Positions 44,576 to 52,627 of a DNA stretch of 64,000 nt are shown one piece after another. Position 1 is the stretch's first letter. Every line of letters begins with the position of its first letter. The stretch is taken from positions 1,240,001 to 1,304,000 of the forward strand of contig NZ_JBIEKE010000001.1 of the NCBI RefSeq assembly GCF_043497005.1. Reading direction: 5' to 3'. The translations under genes and the position numbers were made by a program. Source of the stretch: Halobacillus_A sp043497005 (GTDB lineage: Bacteria; Bacillota; Bacilli; Bacillales; Halobacillaceae). The notes beneath the pieces are model-generated. The model did no database searches. It worked only from the letters and a program-made list of their open reading frames with translations, and was not told the origin of the DNA.

Positions 44576-45622
44576 ATGGAACTTCAAGCGCTTCTTTTTT
44601 GTTTTTTACTGGCGGTTGCACTTACTCCATTGATTATCAAATTTGCAGTTTATATAGGAGCTACAGACCAACCTGACCATCGAAAGGTTCATACTAAACA
44701 AATGCCAAGGCTGGGCGGCTTAGCTATTTTTGTAAGTGTTATATTTGGGATGGTTTATTTTACTCCTTATCACCCCTATTTGTACCCCCTCCTTATAGGT
44801 GGAGTCATTATTGCAATTACTGGATTTTTAGATGATATCTTTAGTCTTCCTCCATTGTACAAGCTGGGCGGACAATCTCTTGCAGCGCTTGTTGTCATTG
44901 CCAGCGGAGTGAAGATTGAATTTATAAACCTCCCTTTTGGCTCTCCTATTGAATTTGGATTTTTAAGTATTCCTATTACGTTATTCTGGATCATTGGAAT
45001 TACAAATGCGATTAATTTAGTGGACGGATTGGACGGGCTTGCGGCAGGCATCTCTTCGATTGCTTTATTAACGATCACGAGTATGGCTATTATGATTGGC
45101 AATGAATTTGTGATGTATATGGGGTTAATCGTATTAGGAGCTGCATTGGGATTTTTAGTTTTTAATTTTTACCCCGCTAAAATCTTTATGGGAGATACAG
45201 GAGCTATGTTTTTAGGCTTTATGATCAGTGTACTTTCCCTGCTCGGATTTAAAAATGTAACGTTATTTTCATTTATTATTCCAATTCTTATACTTGGAGT
45301 ACCAATCTCTGATACCATAATTACCATTGTTCGCCGAATGCTGCACGATCAGCCGATTATGAAAGCCGACTTTGCTCACTTACACCATAATTTATTAAAG
45401 CTGGGATGCAGTCATCCGCAGACGGTTATTATGATTTACACCCTTAGTGCGCTATTTAGTTTAGCGGCCGTACTTTTTTCACAGGCTACCCTTCTTAATT
45501 CCTTAATGGTGGTAACGATCCTCATTTTCAGTACCGAAATCATGGTTGAAATATCGCAAATTGCGGGTGAGAAATATCGCCCGTTGTTAAATCGATTGGT
45601 ATCACCCCGCAGCAAAGAGTGA
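44576..45622 (+). CDS. Undecaprenyl-phosphate sugar-1-phosphate transferase (TagO/WecA type), copy 2
   Basis: A 348-residue membrane protein, clearly paralogous to the gene at 24902: DQPDHRKVHTKQMPRLGGLA, FLDDIFSLPP, NAINLVDGLDGLAAG, FNFYPAKIFMGDTGAMFLGF and a histidine loop DFAHLHHNLL. AAAGGAGGTG precedes the ATG. Its neighbours (tagA, GT4, and the tyrosine kinase pair) suggest it starts the exopolysaccharide or teichoic-acid-like glycan of this cluster. Confidence 0.9.
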   Translation: MELQALLFCFLLAVALTPLIIKFAVYIGATDQPDHRKVHTKQMPRLGGLAIFVSVIFGMVYFTPYHPYLYPLLIGGVIIAITGFLDDIFSLPPLYKLGGQSLAALVVIASGVKIEFINLPFGSPIEFGFLSIPITLFWIIGITNAINLVDGLDGLAAGISSIALLTITSMAIMIGNEFVMYMGLIVLGAALGFLVFNFYPAKIFMGDTGAMFLGFMISVLSLLGFKNVTLFSFIIPILILGVPISDTIITIVRRMLHDQPIMKADFAHLHHNLLKLGCSHPQTVIMIYTLSALFSLAAVLFSQATLLNSLMVVTILIFSTEIMVEISQIAGEKYRPLLNRLVSPRSKE

Positions 45623-45660
45623 GTCATGTAATGTCGAAAATTCTCACTCTTTGTATTTTT
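45614..45660 (+). terminator. Terminator after tagO-like copy 2
   Basis: AAAGAGTGAG and CTCACTCTTT form a perfect 10-bp stem with a 19-base loop, followed by a T-rich run. Confidence 0.8.
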
Positions 45661-45702
45661 ATTGGGAAAATTTTGTTTGAACCTACAAAATAAAACAGTT
45701 TG

Positions 45703-45711
45703 TGATATAAT
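45703..45711 (+). promoter_or_regulatory. Extended -10 promoter of the tyrosine kinase operon
   Basis: TGATATAAT is a perfect extended -10, about 43 bp before the TkmA-type gene. Confidence 0.5.
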
Positions 45712-45754
45712 GTTGTTATCTTTTTGAATATTTTACATAGTTGGGGGTACATGC

Positions 45755-46513
45755 ATGGAAGAGACTATTTCTCTCAGAGAAATTTTTGAAGTTTTAAAAA
45801 AGAGAATTTGGATGATTCTTGCAGTGACAGCTGGCGCTGCAATTATTAGTGCAATTGTAACATTTTTTATTTTAACACCTACTTACGAAGCATCATCGGA
45901 ATTTATTGTAAATCAATCAGAGGCTATGGACCAAGATTCAGCCTATGATGTCAATGATATTCGTACCAATGTAGAATTGATTAGTACATACAATGTAATT
46001 ATTAAGAGCCCAGCGATATTAGACGAGGTAATAGATTCATTGAATCTACAACTATCCGCAGAACAGTTAAGTAATAAGATTCAAGTATCAAGTGCGGAAG
46101 AATCTCAAGTGGTAAACGTTACGGTTACAGATGAAAGCCAGTCTATGGCCGTAGAAATCGCAAACGGTACGGTAGAAACTTTTCAACAAGAAATTCCATC
46201 ATTAATGAACGTCGATAATGTTAATATCTTATCTCCAGCAGTTGAAAGAGTAGACGCTTCCCCAGTAAGCCCTAAACCATTACTAAACATTGCCATTGCG
46301 ATTGTTGTCGGCTTAATGGTAGGAGTAGGTTTAGCATTCTTACTTGAATATCTGGATAACACAATTAAAACTGAGCAAGATGTTGAAAAAACACTTGGTG
46401 TTCCTTTGATGGGAGTAATTTCTACAATTTCAGAAGAAGACTTGGGGCCTGAAACGATGAATAGACAACCGAGTCGTGCATCGAAAGTAAGAGGTGAATC
46501 TGTTGGTACGTAA
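45755..46513 (+). CDS. Wzz/TkmA-type tyrosine kinase modulator
   Basis: A 252-residue polysaccharide co-polymerase type protein. It has an N-terminal cytoplasmic stretch, a first helix (about 18-40), a mainly extracytoplasmic domain with the Wzz signature (IISAIVTFFILTPTYEASSE), and a second helix near 178-198 preceded by SPAVERVDASPVSPKP. The short cytoplasmic tail activates the partner kinase in B. subtilis TkmA-PtkA. Its last codons overlap the following kinase gene. Confidence 0.88.
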   Translation: MEETISLREIFEVLKKRIWMILAVTAGAAIISAIVTFFILTPTYEASSEFIVNQSEAMDQDSAYDVNDIRTNVELISTYNVIIKSPAILDEVIDSLNLQLSAEQLSNKIQVSSAEESQVVNVTVTDESQSMAVEIANGTVETFQQEIPSLMNVDNVNILSPAVERVDASPVSPKPLLNIAIAIVVGLMVGVGLAFLLEYLDNTIKTEQDVEKTLGVPLMGVISTISEEDLGPETMNRQPSRASKVRGESVGT

Positions 46514-47204
46514 ATCAAGAATGAAACAAGCTGCTTTGAAAGCGAGAAAAATAATTGCAAACGACAATCCTAAATCACCAATAGCTGAACAATATCGTAC
46601 AATTAGAGCTAATTTACAGTTTGCCTCTGTCGATCATGAGCTGCAATCTCTTTTGATTACTTCTTCTGGGCCGTCCGAAGGGAAGTCTATGACCTCTGCT
46701 AACATGGCTGCTGTTTTTGCACAACAAGGGAAAAAGGTCCTGCTAGTTGATGCTGATTTGAGAAAACCAACTGTCCACCATACGTTTCGATTAACGAATA
46801 CTAGAGGATTAAGTAATTTTCTTGTCGGCAGAGAAGGGCTAAAAGAAATCATTCAACATACAGGTGTTGACAATTTGGAAGTATTGACAAGCGGTCCTAT
46901 TCCGCCAAACCCATCCGAATTATTAGGATCCAAAGCAATGAATAAGTTAATGCTGGAAGCAAGACAAAATTACGATCTTGTTATCTTTGATACGCCTCCT
47001 GTGTTAGCCGTTTCTGATTCCCAGGTTTTAGCTAGTGATGTAGATGGTGTTATGTTGGTTATCAGAAGTGGGCAGACTGAATTTTCTGCAGCGGAGCGTG
47101 CAAAAGAGTTACTTGAACAATCCAGAGCTAATTTACTCGGCGTTGTACTAAACGATAGAGAAAAGAAAAATAGCAATTATTATTATTATTACGGAAACGG
47201 ATAA
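46503..47204 (+). CDS. CpsD/PtkA-type BY-kinase (protein tyrosine kinase)
   Basis: A 233-residue bacterial tyrosine kinase. Walker A is SSGPSEGKSMTSAN, Walker A' VLLVDADLRKPT and Walker B LVIFDTPP. The C-terminus carries the autophosphorylated tyrosine cluster (YYYYY). I prefer the TTG at 46503, with AAGAGGTG eight bases upstream, over GTG 46494. With its modulator it would control exopolysaccharide chain length and phosphorylate other envelope enzymes. Confidence 0.9.
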   Translation: MVRKSRMKQAALKARKIIANDNPKSPIAEQYRTIRANLQFASVDHELQSLLITSSGPSEGKSMTSANMAAVFAQQGKKVLLVDADLRKPTVHHTFRLTNTRGLSNFLVGREGLKEIIQHTGVDNLEVLTSGPIPPNPSELLGSKAMNKLMLEARQNYDLVIFDTPPVLAVSDSQVLASDVDGVMLVIRSGQTEFSAAERAKELLEQSRANLLGVVLNDREKKNSNYYYYYGNG

Positions 47205-47207
47205 GAA

Positions 47208-47234
47208 CAGAGCGGATATCGCTCTGTTTTTTTT
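47208..47234 (+). terminator. Terminator after the tyrosine kinase
   Basis: CAGAGCG-gatat-CGCTCTG followed by eight T. Confidence 0.93.
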
Positions 47235-47236
47235 AA

Positions 47237-47671
47237 TTCTCCAAAAAGATACTTTACAAAAAAGAAGTAGGAATACTAAGGGACCTTGCTCGAATAAAAG
47301 TTAGTAGGGGAGAATAGTAAGCCGGTGAGGCAGCGATCGACAGTTAGCTCTTAACATGTCAGGTATCGTAAATTCTTATGATAACGAACATAAAATGTAG
47401 CACCTTCCGCTCTAAGGGAAGAGAAATATTTCATATTATAGATGGGTGGCTGGTCATTTAAGATGAGAAAAAGGGGAGGGCAGCAGGCTGGTTTTGCTGG
47501 GATGAGGCGGGGGAGCTGCACCCACATTTTTTGTGCTGATTATGAAAGCGGACACAATTTCACCTTAAATAATCAAAATTTTCTATGAAAATCACTGGAA
47601 ATTACTTGCCTTCTCTAGAAAATTCCATTATCCTTTATTTTAAATTGTATATGTTGAAAGGGGTCATTATT
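47237..47671. other. Unexplained non-coding region with a GC-rich block
   Basis: About 430 bp without a convincing gene. The part from about 47450 to 47530 is much richer in G+C than other spacers here (GGGAGGGCAGCAGG, GAGGCGGGGGAGCTGCACCC) and could hold a structured RNA or a decayed repeat; I could not match it to a known class. Confidence 0.4.
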
Positions 47672-47878
47672 GTGTTTACACCAGATACAAAGGTAGCTAG
47701 TCCAGGAAACATTATAGAATTTGAAAGAAATGAAACGATGTTTAAAGGTAAAGTTATCCCGAGTCAGTGTCAAAGATCCGTCATTGTTGACCTTACGATT
47801 ATGGATAACTTAGATGAAATAGATTTTGAATATGATCGTACAGTTGTAGCCCATGAAAATTATCGTGTTTTGTCATAA
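47672..47878 (+). CDS. YkvS-like small protein (DUF2187)
   Basis: A 68-residue protein with a beta-rich fold: SPGNIIEFERNETMFKGKVI, then SVIVDLTIMDNLDEIDF and the terminal TVVAHENYRVLS. This matches the YkvS/DUF2187 family of Bacillales, whose function is unknown. I prefer the GTG at 47672, with GAAAGGGG upstream, over a start 29 codons earlier. Confidence 0.72.
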   Translation: MFTPDTKVASPGNIIEFERNETMFKGKVIPSQCQRSVIVDLTIMDNLDEIDFEYDRTVVAHENYRVLS

Positions 47879-47942
47879 TTTTCTGACAAAACTATTGTTA
47901 AAATAAAATTAGAGTATTATAATGATGTTTATAACAACTTCT

Positions 47943-48032
47943 CCTTGTAAAAAGGCAAACTTATTGAAAAATAAGGACGCAAAACTACGGGTCTAAGACC
48001 ACTACAGGTTAGGACCGCCGGGTCGTCTAAGG
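47943..48032 (+). ncRNA. Cyclic di-GMP-I (GEMM-I) riboswitch aptamer
   Basis: The aptamer is recognisable from its conserved parts in order: AAAAAGGCAAAC; a P2 stem CTTATT-GAAA-AATAAG with the GAAA tetraloop; GGACGCAAAACTACGGGTCT with the invariant GACGCAAA; the P3 arm containing the tetraloop-receptor side; and GCCGGGT at the 3' end. CCTT (47943-47946) can close P1 with AAGG (48029-48032). It senses c-di-GMP in known members. It lies only 23 bp before the start of a SinI-like gene, with no terminator between, so control is probably translational. Whether it turns expression on or off cannot be read. Confidence 0.93.
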
Positions 48033-48055
48033 TGAATGGTGGAGGGGATCATTCA
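48033..48055 (+). promoter_or_regulatory. Expression platform hairpin with Shine-Dalgarno in the loop
   Basis: TGAATG (48033-48038) can pair with CATTCA (48050-48055), holding GGAGGGG in an 11-base loop right before the TTG start. ATCATT overlapping the same 3' arm could instead pair with AATGAT inside the coding region. The choice between these may be set by the aptamer; inference. Confidence 0.5.
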
Positions 48056-48199
48056 TTGAAAAAGCTAAATGATGATAAGAAGCTGGACGCGGAATGGGTA
48101 GCCCTTATGAAAGAAGCCAAGAGGCAAGGACTAACAAAAGAAGAAGTCCATCAATTTTTATCCCTCACTAGAAATATTAATTATAAGGTAAGAGTTTGA
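48056..48199 (+). CDS. SinI-like antirepressor microprotein (C), under a c-di-GMP riboswitch
   Basis: A 47-residue protein with the SinI core LDAEWVALMKEAKRQGLTKE followed by EVHQFLSL. It is very similar to microprotein B at 20738. The TTG start has GGAGGGG eight bases upstream. A clean terminator overlaps its stop, so gene and riboswitch form one short transcript. By analogy with SinI it would bind a SinR-type repressor and relieve repression of matrix genes. It sits next to the exopolysaccharide/tyrosine kinase cluster. Confidence 0.82.
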   Translation: MKKLNDDKKLDAEWVALMKEAKRQGLTKEEVHQFLSLTRNINYKVRV

Positions 48200-48226
48200 G
48201 CTTCTCAAAATTTGAGAAGCTTTTTT
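48199..48226 (+). terminator. Terminator after SinI-like gene C
   Basis: AGCTTCTCAAA and TTTGAGAAGCT form a perfect stem followed by TTTTT. Confidence 0.93.
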
Positions 48227-48327
48227 ATGTCTCTTTTTATTGAGAAGATTGGAAAAATATGAATAGAAATATTGTTAAATATGGTAGAATATAAGTAGTT
48301 TTTGTAGAAAAAAGGGGGAAGATTTTC

Positions 48328-49587
48328 ATGGGGGAATGTCAATCATGTGGGAATAACACTGTTCGTTCACAAAGATATTGTAATGATTGTCAGTCAAACC
48401 AAAACGTTAAGCAGCCGGCAGATTTTGCTCGAAGTGATGAATGGTTAAATGCCAGCCGATATTACGAAGAATATCAAGATGAACAAAATTCCCATAAAAA
48501 GAGAAATTGGAGAAAAATCTTTGCGTCTATTATAACTGTGCTCTTATTACTAGGATTTGCAGCTACAGGATGGGCCTATTTAAATAAAGTAACTTCAGCA
48601 AAGCATACGGTACAAGAATTTGAGAAAGCTGTAAAAAACAGTGATGCTGAGCGGCTTGTCCAACTTATATCATTTGAACACACGTCAACTGGGTTCAACA
48701 AGTCACAAGCTGAACATATGATTCATTATTTTAAAGAAAGCCCTGGTGAGTTCCTCGCTTTAATAGGTTACTTAAGAGCATCAGCTGATGGAGCGGAAGA
48801 AGATGAATCACAGAACATGCATGTTAATCGTTTAGGAACCAAATGGCTATTATTCGATCAATATAAAATAAAACTTGACCCAGCTGGAATTAATATTCAA
48901 ACATCTCAAGAGAACGTAAATTTATATTTAAATGGTGATGAGGTTGGAGAGTTATCAGAAGGTATATATGAGTTAAAAGGTGTTACTCCTGGAGAGCATG
49001 TTGTAAAAGGTGAGGTTGAAGTTAAGGGAGATCGATATGATCACATTATGTCAGTTAATACATATGAAAATAAAGATAATCCAATAGAAATAGAATTTGA
49101 AGAATTATCACCGGAAGTTCTCCAAGCTTCTTTAGAAAAAAGGTTAGAGGATGACATAAAAACGGCAGTTGAAAATCATGTGAATGAATATGTTGAAGCA
49201 TATGAAGATAAAGACATCAATGCGTTTCAAGTGATGAAGAATGACTCGTACCTGCAGGATACAGAAGCTAATATTCAAGAAATGGATGAATTAGGAAAGA
49301 ACTTTTCAGGAGAAATAAAATCCATCACCTATGACATAGGGAGCTTGGAATTGGAACGAGATGAAACTTCAGATTTATTTACTTCTTCCATCATTGTTTC
49401 CTTTGTACTTGATGCAGGTTATTATTTGGAAGGTGACGATCCAGATCATATGCTTAGTAACGAAAATACTTATTCCTGGAACTACGAATTCGCTTTTGAG
49501 GAGGAAGAAAAGTCGTGGGTGATCACTTCCGGCACGCCGATGGCAATGTTTGAAACTGATGAACTTGAAGTAAAAGAATTTGAGTAA
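48328..49587 (+). CDS. TcaA/YvbJ-family zinc-ribbon membrane protein
   Basis: A 419-residue protein. The N-terminal zinc ribbon has CQSCGNN ... YCNDCQ (four cysteines within residues 4-21). A basic linker and one helix (about 69-91) follow, then a large extracytoplasmic part. Its first extracytoplasmic domain (about 95-190) and a beta domain with VNLYLNGDEVGEL resemble TcaA of Staphylococcus and YvbJ of B. subtilis. TcaA is linked to glycopeptide sensitivity and wall teichoic acid retention; here only the family is certain. The C-terminal 130 residues look like an NTF2-like domain. Confidence 0.8.
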   Translation: MGECQSCGNNTVRSQRYCNDCQSNQNVKQPADFARSDEWLNASRYYEEYQDEQNSHKKRNWRKIFASIITVLLLLGFAATGWAYLNKVTSAKHTVQEFEKAVKNSDAERLVQLISFEHTSTGFNKSQAEHMIHYFKESPGEFLALIGYLRASADGAEEDESQNMHVNRLGTKWLLFDQYKIKLDPAGINIQTSQENVNLYLNGDEVGELSEGIYELKGVTPGEHVVKGEVEVKGDRYDHIMSVNTYENKDNPIEIEFEELSPEVLQASLEKRLEDDIKTAVENHVNEYVEAYEDKDINAFQVMKNDSYLQDTEANIQEMDELGKNFSGEIKSITYDIGSLELERDETSDLFTSSIIVSFVLDAGYYLEGDDPDHMLSNENTYSWNYEFAFEEEEKSWVITSGTPMAMFETDELEVKEFE

Positions 49588-49654
49588 TTGAAAGAATATG
49601 TAAGCAGGGTTGTTAATAAAACGAACATCCGGATAAACGCAGAACATGAGCGTA

Positions 49655-49845
49655 TTCAAAATACGCAGCCTCCTGTGGTAGAAGAGAGAGTCGAAGATCC
49701 CGCACTTTGCTTTCCGGGGAAGCTGAGGCCGTGCCCAGGGAAAGCCAAGTATTTTGACGGAGCGTTGGTGTGAAGTCTCGTAATAAATAATCCGAACTGA
49801 TTCTTTTGAATCGTTCGGATTATTTTATACTTATTCAACTTTTCC
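49655..49845 (-). repeat. Composite repeat copy 5 (reverse orientation, longest)
   Basis: On the minus strand it reads lead-in TTGAATAAGTATAAAATAAT, hairpin (CCGAACGATTC / GAATCAGTTCGG), CGCTCCGTCAAAATACTTGG, CCTGGGCACGGCCTCAGC, then GCGGGATCTTCGACTC and CCACAGGAGGCTGCG. The last parts match copy 4 and show that the full element is about 190-200 bp. It lies between the convergent tcaA-like and permease genes and fills the spacer, which has no other feature. Confidence 0.85.
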
Positions 49846-49864
49846 CAAGTCTGGATTTCTTATC

Positions 49865-51325
49865 CTAAATCTTTTCTTTACCCAAAATCAGGTAGTTCAA
49901 CTCTTTGTCCGTTAATTTGTTGTAACGGTGCGAATTAAAGATATAGAATAATATTCCTAACAAGGCCCATATCCCTAAAGCAATTAAAGATTCTTTTCCT
50001 AGTGCTGCAGGTGAGCCGGGAATTAATAGCAGAACTAAGAAAATGATGGAGCTGATCATCCCTAATAAAGATAATAGTTTCTTTCCGGGCGCCACGATGC
50101 TTGCGTTATTCATTGTTTTACTTTGTTCCGACCATTTGAAAATTTTATACGCAGTAGCTGTACAGAAAAAGTAAGCAATCGCAACTCCTGTTGATGACAT
50201 ATCGACTACCCAAAGTAACGCCTCGCGGCCAAACCACGGAGCAATTAAACAAACTGCCATAGTAAATAGAATCCCTACATAAGGGGTATGGTATTTACGG
50301 TGTAATGCCCTGAAAGCGTTGGGTAAAATTCTGGCGCGCCCCATAGCGAAAGTAAGCCGGCTGGCTGAAAGGTAAAATCCATTGAGTCCAGTGAAGATTC
50401 CCATGCAAATGGCAAGAGCAATAATAAATACACCTGCACGTCCCATATAACTCTCTATGGCATCGCCTGTTCCCCAGACCGAATTTTGCTCGTTGATCTG
50501 GGTTAAGAGTTCCTGCCATGGCATCGTACTTGCGGTAATAATAATCATAAAGGAATAAGCAAGCCCCGCTGCGATCAATGACCAAATAATCAATCCAAAT
50601 GCTTTTCTTGATTCAAATTGGAATTCTTCCGCCGCCTGGGGAATATTATCAAATCCTACATAAGCAAAAGGTGCAACTGCTAAAATTGCAAGAATGGAGG
50701 CAAGCGCTGGTTGAGAGGGTTCAAAAGCAGGTGTTATATTTTTGACACTCGGCCCTTCAGCAAATATAGCACTTACAGCAAGCATTAGAATGCCTAATAT
50801 AAGAATAATACTGAAAATAAATTGCGTCTTTCCAGAAAAACTTGTTCCTCGAATATTTAAAAAGGCAAATAAGATGAGTACGAAACTGGCGATTAGAATT
50901 TGGATGATAGATACCTCATAGCCTGCCACACTATATAAAGTTCCTATTGCTGCGAATTGAGGAAATAAGAACTTAGCTAATAAAGCCAGTGCCGAGGCAT
51001 TCAATGCAACGATACATATGTATCCTAACGTTAAAAACCAGCCAGCAAAGAATGCGAATTTACGGCCGAATCCAATGTAGGCATAGGAAAACTCCCCGCC
51101 AGTCACCGGGAATTTTTTAATAAGAAAACCATAACTTACTCCTATGATCATCATAAGGACTGCGCCTAAAAGAATACCGATGACGACACCGAATGGACCT
51201 GCATCCCCAATCCAATCTGTTGGAAGTACAAAAGCTCCCCACCCAATTGCTGAGCCAAAAGCAATCGCCCAAACCCAATGAGGTTTTAAAGATTTCTTAA
51301 GTTGTCTTCTTTCAAGTTCTGCCAT
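49865..51325 (-). CDS. APC-superfamily amino acid permease
   Basis: A 486-residue permease with 12-13 helices. The first-helix motif is WAIAFGSAIGWGAFVLP, followed by FPVTGGEFSYAYIGFGRKFAFFAGW (residues near 75-100) and PFAYVGFDNIPQAAEEF near 225, all typical of the APC family. The substrate is not evident. I prefer ATG 51325, with AGGAGG upstream though with long spacing, over the frame start at 51361. Confidence 0.87.
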   Translation of the reverse strand: MAELERRQLKKSLKPHWVWAIAFGSAIGWGAFVLPTDWIGDAGPFGVVIGILLGAVLMMIIGVSYGFLIKKFPVTGGEFSYAYIGFGRKFAFFAGWFLTLGYICIVALNASALALLAKFLFPQFAAIGTLYSVAGYEVSIIQILIASFVLILFAFLNIRGTSFSGKTQFIFSIILILGILMLAVSAIFAEGPSVKNITPAFEPSQPALASILAILAVAPFAYVGFDNIPQAAEEFQFESRKAFGLIIWSLIAAGLAYSFMIIITASTMPWQELLTQINEQNSVWGTGDAIESYMGRAGVFIIALAICMGIFTGLNGFYLSASRLTFAMGRARILPNAFRALHRKYHTPYVGILFTMAVCLIAPWFGREALLWVVDMSSTGVAIAYFFCTATAYKIFKWSEQSKTMNNASIVAPGKKLLSLLGMISSIIFLVLLLIPGSPAALGKESLIALGIWALLGILFYIFNSHRYNKLTDKELNYLILGKEKI

Positions 51326-51456
51326 GAACCTATAAAGCCTCCTACTAAAATTGACGTGCAAGAACTATTCTACTTATTGTGTGGTTGTAGTACAAATATC
51401 ATCCACCAAAATAAACTTATCGTTTTCATAAAGATAATGGATGTGGTTCTAAAGGC

Positions 51457-51497
51457 AAAAAAGCTTGTAGAAAACCATCGAGGTTTCTACAAGCTTT
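51457..51497 (-). terminator. Terminator of the LCP gene
   Basis: AAGCTTGTAGAAA and TTTCTACAAGCTT form a perfect 13-bp stem; on the minus strand TTTTTT follows. Confidence 0.92.
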
Positions 51498-51537
51498 ATA
51501 CTTTTAAACGTATTCGAGTATTTCCTGGGAAATACGA

Positions 51538-52578
51538 CTAATATCGGTACTGATCATCATAATCTGAATTTATAGAGCTTTGTTCTTCTCCGGCGAAGGA
51601 ACTTGGTTCAGACTGTTCTTCCAAATCTAAGTGAGTACGAAGCGAACTTTGGATATTCATTAGACTGTTTTCGTCAATTTGAAAATACCAAATCCCATTG
51701 TCCATATAATCCCCTTCACCTTCTAACTGCATTTCATCGAAGTTCAATCCGTCTTCACTTAATACGTAGTCTTTATAAGAAGTCATCTGGCTAAAGGTTA
51801 AGTTCGTCTTCATATTATCACCGATAGAGTCTATTATGTTTCCATAATTTGAGATCGATCCTACGGAAGCTGCCTTGTCCACGATCGCTTCAATCATCTC
51901 CATTTGACGTTCCCCCCGTGCAAGATCACTATCATATTGTCTGGACCGCACTAAAGCTAAAGCTTCTTCGCCATTTACAACTTGACGACCTTTTTCTAAT
52001 TTAATAGCAGATTTGGCATCTTCACTATTCTGCTCAGCTAAGTCAAAGGGGACATCAAACTCTACACCATTAATAGAATCGACTACATCTACAAATGAGT
52101 TAAAGTTTAGACGAACATAATAATCCACCGGAACATTAAACAGGTTTTCTACCGTTTCTATCGTAGCATCAGTCCCCCCGAAAGAGTGAGCATGTGTAAT
52201 TTTATCGTTATAGCCTACTTCAGGAATATACGTATAAGAGTCACGGGGAATGCTCACGAGTTTAACGGATTTATCTTCATCGTTGAAAGTGGCTAGCACG
52301 AGTGCATCAGATAAACTGCGTCCTCCAGCCTCATAGCTGTCTCTCGTTTCACTATCATCTACACCTATAAATAATACGGAAGTTGAATTTAAATCAGGAG
52401 TCACAATTTCATCTCTTTTATCAGATTTGCCCCCGCGATCTAATGATTCATGAGAAGCATCTGCTGTATCTCTAGCTTTATCTGTTAAAAATGCAGCATA
52501 TCCGGCAGTGGCACCGATCGTCAGCAATAAAACAAATGCCAGGCTCCATAAAGCTATTTTTAATTTACTCCGTTTCAT
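51538..52578 (-). CDS. LytR-CpsA-Psr (LCP) family cell-wall polymer transferase
   Basis: A 346-residue membrane-anchored enzyme. It has a short basic start, one helix (about 7-30) and the LCP domain: VLFIGVDDSE, LVSIPRDSYTYIPEVG, KITHAHSFGG, YYVRLNFNSFVDVVDSING, ALALVRSRQYDSDLARGERQ. The arginines and aspartates of these motifs bind the polyprenyl pyrophosphate. LCP proteins transfer teichoic acid or capsule from undecaprenyl to peptidoglycan. The start at 52578 is chosen because AAGGAG lies nine bases upstream; the longer frame overlaps the yvyE gene. Confidence 0.92.
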   Translation of the reverse strand: MKRSKLKIALWSLAFVLLLTIGATAGYAAFLTDKARDTADASHESLDRGGKSDKRDEIVTPDLNSTSVLFIGVDDSETRDSYEAGGRSLSDALVLATFNDEDKSVKLVSIPRDSYTYIPEVGYNDKITHAHSFGGTDATIETVENLFNVPVDYYVRLNFNSFVDVVDSINGVEFDVPFDLAEQNSEDAKSAIKLEKGRQVVNGEEALALVRSRQYDSDLARGERQMEMIEAIVDKAASVGSISNYGNIIDSIGDNMKTNLTFSQMTSYKDYVLSEDGLNFDEMQLEGEGDYMDNGIWYFQIDENSLMNIQSSLRTHLDLEEQSEPSSFAGEEQSSINSDYDDQYRY

Positions 52579-52627
52579 CCGTGTAATCTCCTTGTCATTA
52601 TTCTTGTTTCTCTCTTTTAAGATTTCT

